Assembly (NCBI RefSeq): GCF_028453695.1
Contig: NC_135772.1
Coordinates: 18,533,611 to 18,597,610 of the forward strand
Source of the DNA: Augochlora pura
Lineage: Eukaryota > Arthropoda > Insecta > Hymenoptera > Halictidae
Direction: 5' to 3'
DNA: 64,000 nt
In this document: positions 50,272 through 58,013 of the stretch, one piece after another
Layout: the number at the start of each line of letters is the position of its first letter
Numbering within the stretch: position 1 is the stretch's first letter
Notes under the pieces: model-generated
Told to the model about the DNA's origin: nothing
The model's database searches: none
What the model saw: the letters and a program-made list of their open reading frames with translations, nothing else
Program-made: the position numbers and the translations under genes

Positions 50272-52244
50272 TTACGATCGTTAATGCAGGGATCTTCGCG
50301 TGAAATTAAAATTATTTGCGATCGTAGCGAGATGCAGAGGATACTGCATAGCATATAGAATTATTGTAGAATTATTGTCATAGGATTATTATAAATTTAT
50401 CAAAATTATTGCAAAGAAATTGCTATTTAATTTCCGTCAACGTGGTCTCAAACATTGCGATTCTGCAGCTGCGAACTGCGTATCTCAAAGCGAATTGAAA
50501 TAAATTATTAAGACGAGGACGGCATAAAGCGGCAGACCTAAGTTCGCATGATCGAGTAAAATAATTTTTCAGAAGCTCACGGATAAGTTCGGTAGCGCGG
50601 CGAGCTTCGCAATACAAATTACATCTTTCGCCGCGGCGACGAGCGAAATCATTCCCGGGGAATTCTGATTGCCACCACATGCGGGTGCGTTTAAAGTCGT
50701 ACTAATTAACACGGCAGCGATTCAAGATGTCGGCGCTGCACGCCCGGAATGGGTTGAGACGGTGGAGAAGTCTTAAGACGGCGTGTTCTCTCCGGGGAGC
50801 CAAGTGTTAGGAGAATTAACAGCAACCCCTGATCTTGGCCCTCTATGCTATCTCCCTAATAATAAACTGGTAATTCCCAATGCCCCTATAAGTTACTCCC
50901 TTTCAACGCCACAATAACCTACGAGTGTTAAGACGTATTGTCTACCGGGTGTTCGTTGTTTGCTCTGCCACGCGCACGGCTCCCTGTATATTTGCTCCCT
51001 GATTGATAATTACCACCTATGCTATGTCCTGTTTTTTACCCACAGCTAATTGTTTCCACCTTTGTAATTACCTGCAATCGAGCGGGTTAGAATCACAGCG
51101 GCGTAATTTAGAAAATAATTAAAATGTTACAAAAACAAGCGAAACAGATGATAAAATTACTATGAATTAACTGAACTTTAAATTTTAACGAGAATAAATT
51201 TGACGAACAAACGATACACGTGTTACTAAAAAATAACACTTCTTATTTCTCATAGGCAGAAATAAATAACTTACGCTATTACGATACTGAATTAGTGTGG
51301 CTAAATTGTTACGTAATTGTTCACAGATCACATACTAAATTTGTTTCCTTTATGTTCTCGAAATACTAGCAAAGAAGACTTAAATATACAAAATGATAAA
51401 CTCTTGTACAATTTCTTTTTATTGTGGAATTTTTTGAGTAATATTGCCTGTAGTTTAAATCGTAATTAAACATATACTTTATCGTTCCACCTTATGTCAA
51501 TTAAATTTACTTACACGTGAGAGCAGATTGAATTTAATCGCTGAAAATATTGGAGACAAGCTATGCTTTCATCTAGAATTTATTTGCTGCCTTTCCACAA
51601 TTCATTCGCTTTTGCTCGCACAAATCTAATTCCGATGCAGGTTGTCGATATCCTTCGCTGAATTGTTTATCGAATTTGCGAGGGTATTAATCGCGAGAAA
51701 TTAATTGGAAGGTGAAAAAGAGGATCGCGTGCGATCGCCACGATGGAAATAAAACGGGGACGCGAAAAAAAAGGGAAATGACCGCGCGCGCGAGGATGGG
51801 CCGCGCAACGAAGTAACGCAGCAACACGCGGTTAACGAACCAGAATTGTTGATTAATCGACGGTTTCTAATTTATCCGGCGAAGTAAGCAAACACCGGGG
51901 CGGGGCAAGACAGAATTTCCAGATTCCTGAGCCAGGTTTACCGCGATAGAATATTGATGATCCACGCGTTTTGCATATGTACCCTCTTCCGGACATTTAG
52001 CGAAACTCCGTCGACCGGAAGGTAATTCGCAGTTCGAATGAATTCGTCATGATTTCGTGAGCAATGTTCACCCGTTACATCGTTACTGGCGGTGCTCACC
52101 TTCATCATAGACATCCACCGTGGCTTGCAAAGTACCTTGCTTTCGAGCCCCGGTTTTCGGGGGATGGTGTGGGGTGGGGTGTGTGGGAGGGGGTGTAAAA
52201 CGACAGAAAGAGTGAGACAGCACCGAAGCGGGAGAAAATCAAAG

Positions 52245-52325
52245 AGAGAGCCGGAGAGGGAGATAACGCGAAAGAGAAAGAGAGAGGAAGAGAGAGAGAG
52301 GGAGGAAGAGAGAGAACGAGAGAGG
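52245..52325. repeat. GA-rich microsatellite
   Basis: GAGA with CGAA, GGGA and GGAA interruptions runs for about 80 bp. Confidence 0.87.
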
Positions 52326-53139
52326 GACTGGAAACTTTTGGCAGAAACACCGAACCTCTCGACGGAAACCGCTCGGATTTATGGGTGTAAATTTCTATCC
52401 AATAAGCACCAGGGACCCGAAAACATAGCGTAGCAAAATCGACGTCTGTCCCTCGCACGCCAGAATTTATCGCAAACAACATTTTGTATATGCTACTTTG
52501 CGCGTGTTATAAAATAACCTGAAATATTCGAAATATATTACTTTAGCATTTGTGTAAAAATTCGGGTCTTCAATTTTATGCGAGTCCAAACTGTCTGGCG
52601 ATGATTATCGATCGGTTGAAAGTGGAAATTTAAATGATAAATAATTAACAGCGATTCTAAAATCTAAAACCATTTAGCTTCAATATCTTAGAATTGATTA
52701 GATTCTTTTTCATTATCAATGGTTATCGATTGTCATAAGTTCAAATGGTGGAAACCTAAAAAGACCTATTAATTCTTATTTTAAGATTTCTAATAAATCC
52801 GACAGTGGAATTTTATCATTTGCAACGAAGCTCGCGGTTTCCATGGGTTTTCTAAATTGATTTGTTTCCGTGGTGCTCGAGAATGATGTTCGTGGTCCGC
52901 GGGCCCGTTCACATACGTTTCTGATAAATCTAATCATGTTGCGGGGGAATGGGCAGTAAAAAGCAACGAGAGGCGTCTTATTGCGGGCGTAGGACTTGTT
53001 CTCTCCTGTATTTAGCCGGTGGGTATCTGCTTCGTAGATTAGGAACGAAGGGGGATAGTAACGGTGACCGATAAATTTTCTGGCGACTGTCTCTTACTTG
53101 TAATTAAACGCACAATTTAAACGGGCCGTTAACGTCACC

Positions 53140-53167
53140 ATGCCCAAACCAAAGTGTCTTCTCCTGG
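53140..53167 (+). CDS. Possible short first coding exon with strong start and donor
   Basis: CACCATGC is a near-ideal animal start context. Nine codons later (MPKPKCLLL plus one base) comes GGGTAAGTG, a strong splice donor. No continuation exon can be identified, and both signals can occur by chance. Confidence 0.1.
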
Positions 53168-55033
53168 GTAAGTGTTCTTAGAAACCTGGCCTAATACCGG
53201 GATCAATTGGACGGTGTAACAGGCCGTGTAGACAAGCTGTTGCTACCACTAATTTCGCCAGGCTAATTCTTCCAAGGCGTCTATGCAAAGAAATCTATGC
53301 ATTCGTTCAACCCTAATCTCTCCAATGAGGTAATCGATACTTTCCGATTTTATATAGCCTTAAGTGACACATGATTTAGTTTCACTATGACTGTAATGAA
53401 ATTCTATTAGGTAAAAGTGCAAGGTGAAGGTAAAAATGCCTAATACCATCTAAGAATGCTTGGACGACTACAAGCGCCCGGCAAAACTTATGTCCTAGAA
53501 GGAACCAAATTGCTTAGCGAAATTGTATGTACGGTAACTCAGGGAACCTAGATTAAAACGATAATGTTGAAGCGTGAGTGCTCAAATGTATACAGTTTAA
53601 TTTAGAAATGTATTCTATACAGTACAATTATATGTTATCCTACAGACTCTACCCCTAAAAGTGGTCGCTAATTGTTCTTAAACAGATCTTACGATTATAA
53701 CTTGTAATTTACAAGGTATGAAAAATAATTATGTAAATAAAGTAATCCTGCATTTTTCATGTGCTACTCCTAGAAAATTATTCTCCTGTAAAACTTAAAA
53801 TTATCTTCTATAAATTGTCGAAGCTATTAAATCAAGATCTCCGTCTAGTTTGCTAAATTCTTTTGCACCAGGCTTAGAAAACTGTGCAAACACCTTACCC
53901 AAAGAAAATTCAAGTTAACAGACTCTAAACAAGGGGTTCGAACGACGTAAACGGCGATGAGAATCACGGATTGGAAATGAAAAGGAGAACCAATCGCGTG
54001 TGTCTGACATGCAACGACAATGGCCTCTGTCAGCGATTTATCATAGAAGAAAAAAGGAATACACGATTTCATTAGGCATGCATATAAACGAAACACTCTC
54101 CTAATTACAGCATTGTGGCAACCCACGCCACGTACCAGTCGAACATCTGCGATCCATCGTGACGGATAAATCACCTTGGGACCACCCTCCAATCGCGTCT
54201 CGACCATCGCCTTGCATATAGACAGTTACTAATGAGCCAACCCCATTTAATTAACCGTATATAGCTTCGACACAACTGCCAGACTATTTCCCGGTTAGCA
54301 CACCACGCGTTATCCGTTCTCTTCCAATGCAGCCCTTCTTTCAGGCCCGATGCCCGAATGCGTTCTTGCCCGTTCTCGCATCTGTTCGGGTAATTTTTAA
54401 TCATTCATGCGGCACCACGAGAACATTACGATTTATTGCTTTACAGTGGAATACGCGTAATCTGAACTAATAAATGAACCGAACAGTTTTCGTAGTCAAT
54501 TTTACTTGTAGGCAATGGGATAATAGAGGAGAAAACGTTTTCGATAAATGTGAAAAGAACAAAATAGATTAAATACAGTTTAGTATTTAATCGCGTCGTT
54601 ATTTAATTGATAAAATAGAGAGTTAAAAATTAAAATACAGAGTTTGAAATTAAAATAGAGAAACCACAAATTAAAATAGAGAAACCACAAATTAAAATTT
54701 CTGATATAAGTTATTCTTTCGATTGTAGAATACGTGGAGAAGTATAAAATCCACTATGTTAATTGCAAGTAATTACAGTTAAATAAAATGGTATTTATTC
54801 TCTTAATAAATTGAATGATCAGTTAATAATGGAACGGTATGCGTAAACGTGCCAGATGTTTGCAGACAATCTGTAACAGCGTTCTGATAAGGAACACTTG
54901 CTGTGACTTGGGAAACGATTTGCGAATTCAACAAGTTTATCGCGAGTTACGTAAAATTGGCTACTGCTGCATCTGCGATAAGGGAAAAAATAATCTAGCA
55001 CTACTTCACTTTGAAGCACTCGGGAATCAAAAG
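53168..55033. other. Mostly AT-rich noncoding sequence upstream of the tRNAs
   Basis: Composition shifts here to long AT-rich sequence with weaker alternation. The only structure seen is the 21 bp tandem repeat. Confidence 0.55.
54617..54698. repeat. 21 bp tandem repeat (two perfect and two degenerate units)
   Basis: AGAGAAACCACAAATTAAAAT occurs at 54657-54677 and again at 54678-54698. Two decayed units (54617-54636 and 54639-54656), also starting AGAG and ending ATTAAAAT, precede it. Confidence 0.85.
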
Positions 55034-55053
55034 GCCTCCGTGGCGCAATCGGC

Positions 55054-55090
<37 letters not shown>

Positions 55091-55107
55091 GAGCCCACCC
55101 GGGGGCG
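55034..55107 (+). tRNA. tRNA-Asn (anticodon GTT)
   Basis: This 74 nt gene folds into a full cloverleaf. The acceptor strands GCCTCCG and CGGGGGC pair with one U-G wobble, and the discriminator is G. The anticodon loop CTGTTAA carries GTT at 55068-55070 between TCGG- and CCGA-type stem strands. The T arm is GGTGG-TTCGAGC-CCACC. The A box (TGGCGCAATCGG) and B box (GGTTCGAGCCC) fit Pol III internal promoters. There is no intron and CCA is not encoded, as expected for a nuclear tRNA. TTTT at 55113-55116, with a second TTTT at 55119-55122, provides the terminator. The gene delivers asparagine to AAC and AAU codons. Confidence 0.97.
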
Positions 55108-55112
55108 AATAC

Positions 55113-55122
55113 TTTTGATTTT
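55113..55122 (+). terminator. Pol III terminator of tRNA-Asn
   Basis: Two T4 runs separated by GA begin 6 nt after the tRNA 3' end, which is normal spacing for an animal tRNA gene. Confidence 0.8.
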
Positions 55123-55871
55123 AAACATTTAGACGAGCTGTGTTGCAGCGAGCTCACCATTGCTTGAAATAGTTAGCTGAATATTTTTGCGGACAGTAAA
55201 AATTACGATAGAGAAATAGTAGTTTACGATCGACATAAATAATTTCTATTTATCGAGATGGATACTAATATAATTTATGAGAGGGTGGCTTTATTCTTGC
55301 TTGAAATAATAATAACAATACTTTGAAACGAAACTATCTACACGGAAAAATATAAGATAATGTTCTTGTCATTTATTAGAGTAACAAGTAATTTATGAGA
55401 TAAAGAGAGGTGTGTATATTTTATAATATTAATTGTACATGCAGTAATGTTTGTGGATACAAATATTCATATGTAAAACATTACAAGTTATTTAACAATA
55501 AAGAATTTAAAACATAAAAATTATATACGTTGTATGTACGAATACACATACAAAAATATAATTTTTAATGTTGAGAACAAATGAACTATGCATAATCCAT
55601 TATAAAAATGTACATGGTTTACCTGTTTCTCAAAAAATTAATGTACTACTAATATATGCAATAATAGATCTCAATAAAGAGTCACCAGAAAAATATCACG
55701 GAAACCTCAATATTCTTATCTTGAAATTTGTAGAAGAATAAAGGAAAGTTTATGAAAAGAAGTTGGGGGTATGATTTGTTGTAAATATATTGGAATGAAT
55801 TATCAAAAATATATAATTATTTGTTGAAAAATTCATAATGAAATACAGTAATTAGAAAAATGGTTTTCACC
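55123..55871. other. AT-rich spacer between the two tRNA genes
   Basis: I see no gene, repeat array or mobile-element end in it. Confidence 0.6.
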
Positions 55872-55945
55872 GGCGCCGTGGCTTAGTTGGTTAAAGCGCC
55901 TGTCTAGTAAACAGGAGATCGAGGGTTCGAATCCCTCCGGGGCCT
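55872..55945 (+). tRNA. tRNA-Thr (anticodon AGT)
   Basis: This 74 nt gene lies on the same strand as tRNA-Asn, 764 bp downstream. The anticodon loop CTAGTAA carries AGT (55906-55908; A34 is normally edited to inosine) on a CCTGT/ACAGG stem. The T arm is GAGGG-TTCGAAT-CCCTC and the B box is GGTTCGAATCC. The acceptor strands GGCGCCG and CGGGGCC pair at six of seven positions, and the fourth pair is a G-G opposition. As I recall, common animal tRNA-Thr(AGT) genes have a G-U, U-G or Watson-Crick pair there. The gene could be functional with a weakened acceptor stem or slightly decayed. Only three Ts follow the tRNA end. Confidence 0.93.
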
Positions 55946-55947
55946 TT

Positions 55948-55981
55948 GAAGCAATTGACAATTGTCTTGTAAAATTGCTTC
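55948..55981 (+). ncRNA. Hairpin in the tRNA-Thr trailer (candidate tRNA-fused small RNA)
   Basis: GAAGCAATT (55948-55956) pairs perfectly with AATTGCTTC (55973-55981) around a 16 nt loop. The stem can extend by two T-A pairs past one bulged G. The loop contains GACAATTGTC, itself a palindrome. The hairpin lies between the tRNA 3' end, where the T3 is too short to be a strong animal Pol III terminator, and T7 at 55991-55997. A primary Pol III transcript could therefore carry it as a structured trailer. An independent RNA product is inference. Confidence 0.3.
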
Positions 55982-55990
55982 GAATGTTAA

Positions 55991-55997
55991 TTTTTTT
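55991..55997 (+). terminator. First strong Pol III terminator after tRNA-Thr
   Basis: This is a run of seven Ts, 46 nt after the tRNA 3' end and 10 nt after the trailer hairpin. The T3 directly after the tRNA is below the usual four-T minimum. Confidence 0.6.
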
Positions 55998-56865
55998 AAA
56001 ATAATTCTAGCTCTACGTAGAAGAGAATTGTTTAAAATATTCTAAGGATCAAATTAAATAAATTATCAGAATTTTTTAGCGATGGAAGAACCTTTAGGAA
56101 GGATCTTTCGTTATTTAAATAATCAAATGCTTACCTGAAGCCTTATGAAATTCCTAATGTACCAATGTGGTATCATTCGTCCTGAAAAAATCAATATTAA
56201 TATTATTATTTCTTTAATTTTATTTTAAACAGATATATTACCACCTAACACATTTTCTTGTTTATATAATACTTATTACAATTTATGATTGCTTGTAAAT
56301 TAATTGCAAATCTTTATTTAAGTTTGTATCTTTATCACAGGATACCACAGATTATATTATAAAAATGAGAACGAGAATCTCTGTTCATCTACTGAAAAAA
56401 ATGGCACAAATCAATACGAAATTAAAAATGTTAATTGTTGTGTTGTTAATACAGACGTTTCCTTCTGTTTCATAAATGTGCATATACTTGATTCGTATAT
56501 GCAATTAACCTATACTTTATATGCGTAAAATTTCATAGTTTACGAAATAGACTATACCTAGAACAAACCATCGGGCCGCCATATTTAAATCGTTCTATGC
56601 AGATAGCAAAATAAATATCATTTGAGTAATATCATAGAACTCTCATGATTCTGATATTACATAACACCAGAAACAATCAGTATCTATTTTTCTTTATTAT
56701 TTAAACCAACATCCCCAGAACTTCAGCGGGAAAATGGATTCCGTGCAGTGCTGCCAACCGACGTCGTTATTCGATTGTTGGCTGCTCCATACGGCAGCGT
56801 TCAGGCCGAGAACTTCGTTATTGTTTGGTACTTTGCGCACCGTTTTAACCTCAATCTCCGAAGAA
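55998..56865. other. AT-rich spacer and probable 5' region of Nup88
   Basis: AT-rich up to about 56690, then mixed composition with an open frame leading into the Nup88 exon. The transcription start is presumably here, but no clear initiator or TATA element can be chosen. Confidence 0.5.
56575..56585 (+). promoter_or_regulatory. YY1/Pho-like motif upstream of the Nup88 exon
   Basis: GCCGCCATATT matches the core of the YY1/Pleiohomeotic site found near the start sites of some housekeeping genes. It lies about 280 bp before the chosen ATG in otherwise AT-rich sequence. The promoter role is inference from motif and position only. Confidence 0.25.
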
Positions 56866-57075
56866 ATGAGTGCGTACACGGATCCGTTGCAATTAAATGA
56901 AATACCAGTGTTCCGGCAGTTGAAGAACAATATGCCGAAGAATGTAAAGGACACACGGAACATTATAGAAATTCGTGACAACGTGATATACGCGTGGGAC
57001 GCGATGGAATTCTCTTTGCTGACGTTAAATCTTGGGGTGTATCGTAACAAGAACGCAAAAATCACCGGTTATCAG
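56866..57075 (+). CDS. Nup88: First coding exon of a Nup88-like nucleoporin (partial gene)
   Basis: Nup88 (mbo in Drosophila) is a nuclear pore component that binds Nup214 on the cytoplasmic face of the pore and takes part in CRM1-dependent export. The exon encodes 70 residues and ends in CAG|GTAAGC, a strong splice donor, in phase 0. The diagnostic stretch is about residues 29-53, TRNIIEIRDN then VIYAWDAMEFSLLTL. It resembles the start of the Nup88 beta-propeller, where the family has a TRN motif, a short beta strand and an [LA]WD motif followed by a hydrophobic strand. I chose the ATG at 56866 because its short leader (MSAYTDPLQLNEIPVFRQLK) matches the expected N-terminal length and it has A at -3. 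An in-frame upstream ATG at 56734 with a good context would add 44 residues and cannot be excluded. Full proteins are about 650-750 residues, so most of the gene is missing here. The family call rests on remembered similarity, not a search. Confidence 0.75.
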
Positions 57076-57299
57076 GTAAGCAATTAATTCTTACTTATTT
57101 AATGAGCAAATCATTCTTTATGTACACCGTAACGGTGCGTGTGCGCCTAACCTCTACAGCGGTCGAAGCAGACCGCGCAGGCGTCTATTTTTTCCTTGCG
57201 ATTTAAATTCAAACGATGCATAGGTGTTAGTATTATGTTTGCATTACACGCTCCAGTTTATTGAAATTTTGTACGGTCTTGTAGAACGATATTTCCTAC
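57076..57299 (+). other. Start of the presumed Nup88 intron 1
   Basis: The segment starts with the donor GTAAGC and runs to the left edge of the solo LTR. A possible acceptor (a pyrimidine-containing stretch ending in CTACAG near 57159) is followed by an open phase-0 frame. That frame does not read like the next Nup88 strand and stops after about 35 codons, so I do not call an exon. No convincing second Nup88 exon is visible up to 64000. Confidence 0.5.
57296..57299. repeat. Left target-site duplication of the solo LTR (CTAC)
   Basis: It is identical to 57594-57597 immediately after the LTR terminus TTACA. Confidence 0.65.
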
Positions 57300-57593
57300 T
57301 GTAACGAGGCGAAAGGAAATGAAAAAAAGAAAAGCTATCGACCGGTATTGTAGCCGATTTTGGACCGATCGATAATCGGCTGGACTGCGACCGAAACTTC
57401 GCAAAGCGTCGAGAACGCGGCAGACTGCTTAGTTACCAATTTGTTTATTAACCGCTCATGGCTAGCAACGAGGCAGTATAAATAAGAGGATCTTGGTTAG
57501 ATCGATGCTACACTTGTGAGAGAGGACGAGGTAAGCCACGGCCGCTCACAGGGAAGGGAGAGGACGAGGTTAAGACAATCTCTAGTCCTTACA
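57300..57593. mobile_element. Solo LTR of an LTR retrotransposon (294 bp)
   Basis: The element begins TGTAACGAGG and ends CCTTACA, giving the short inverted termini TGTAA/TTACA typical of LTRs. It is flanked on both sides by the 4 bp direct repeat CTAC (57296-57299 and 57594-57597), a target-site duplication length common in Ty3/gypsy elements. Inside are a TATA box (TATAAATA, 57477-57484) and two near-identical copies of GAGAGGACGAGGTAAG near the 3' end (about 57520 and 57559). No primer-binding site, polypurine tract or gag-pol sequence adjoins it, so it is best explained as a solo LTR left by recombination between two LTRs. TG to CA polarity and the TATA position suggest plus orientation. 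The clade assignment is inference. Confidence 0.75.
57477..57484 (+). promoter_or_regulatory. TATA box inside the solo LTR
   Basis: TATAAATA lies 177 bp into the LTR and about 110 bp before its end, a usual position for the U3/R boundary promoter. It could start an LTR-driven transcript inside the Nup88 intron. Confidence 0.4.
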
Positions 57594-57597
57594 CTAC
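57594..57597. repeat. Right target-site duplication of the solo LTR (CTAC)
   Basis: It is identical to 57296-57299 immediately before the LTR start TGTAA. Confidence 0.65.
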
Positions 57598-57992
57598 TTT
57601 ATTTCATAGCTGAAATTGATTGAATATTTTCAATCCATGATACTTATTTCATTAATCATACAGAGTTAACAAGATTTGTTAATAATGTACAGAATAAATG
57701 TTGAACATTCTAGGAGTATGCTTTACTTTTATATTTTTACTCTTTAGTTCTTTTAGTACAATAAAAAGTACTTCAGACACTTTTTTAATATTCTTATGAG
57801 TAAAATGCGGAGAATACAGTGCGGGCATTTATCAATTTAAAAATACTGTTGCAGTATTTTCAACTGATCTAAATTCTTAACAAAGCAAACAAATATCTGT
57901 GTAGTCACAGATATGAGATATGGAGACGAACGAATTTTTTCGGTAAAAATAAGAAAAGTTTTTCAGTAGAAATGAAAAATGTTAGTGGACAG

Positions 57993-58013
57993 TAGAGAGA
58001 GAGAGAGAAAGAG
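57993..58013. repeat. (GA)n microsatellite
   Basis: This short GA run sits at the left edge of the GC-rich block that follows the AT-rich tRNA/Nup88 segment. Confidence 0.85.

Larger units (their letters stand above)
48603..53139. other. Noncoding: no gene recognised
   Basis: GC-rich blocks near 48.6-49.0, 49.4-50.3 and 50.4-51.1 kb and around 52.2 kb alternate with AT-rich valleys near 49.2, 51.3 and 52.7 kb. The stretch holds the stem-loop pair and the E-box pair. Confidence 0.55.

Noticed and set aside
53930..53945. GGGTTCGAACG resembling a tRNA B box
   Set aside because: No A box, acceptor or anticodon stem surrounds it.
56697..57065. 122-codon minus-strand frame
   Set aside because: It is the antisense of the Nup88 exon, whose plus-strand reading has the family match and a splice donor.
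57145..57275. Possible second Nup88 exon after CTACAG
   Set aside because: The phase-0 reading is open for about 35 codons but does not resemble the next Nup88 strand and then hits a stop.
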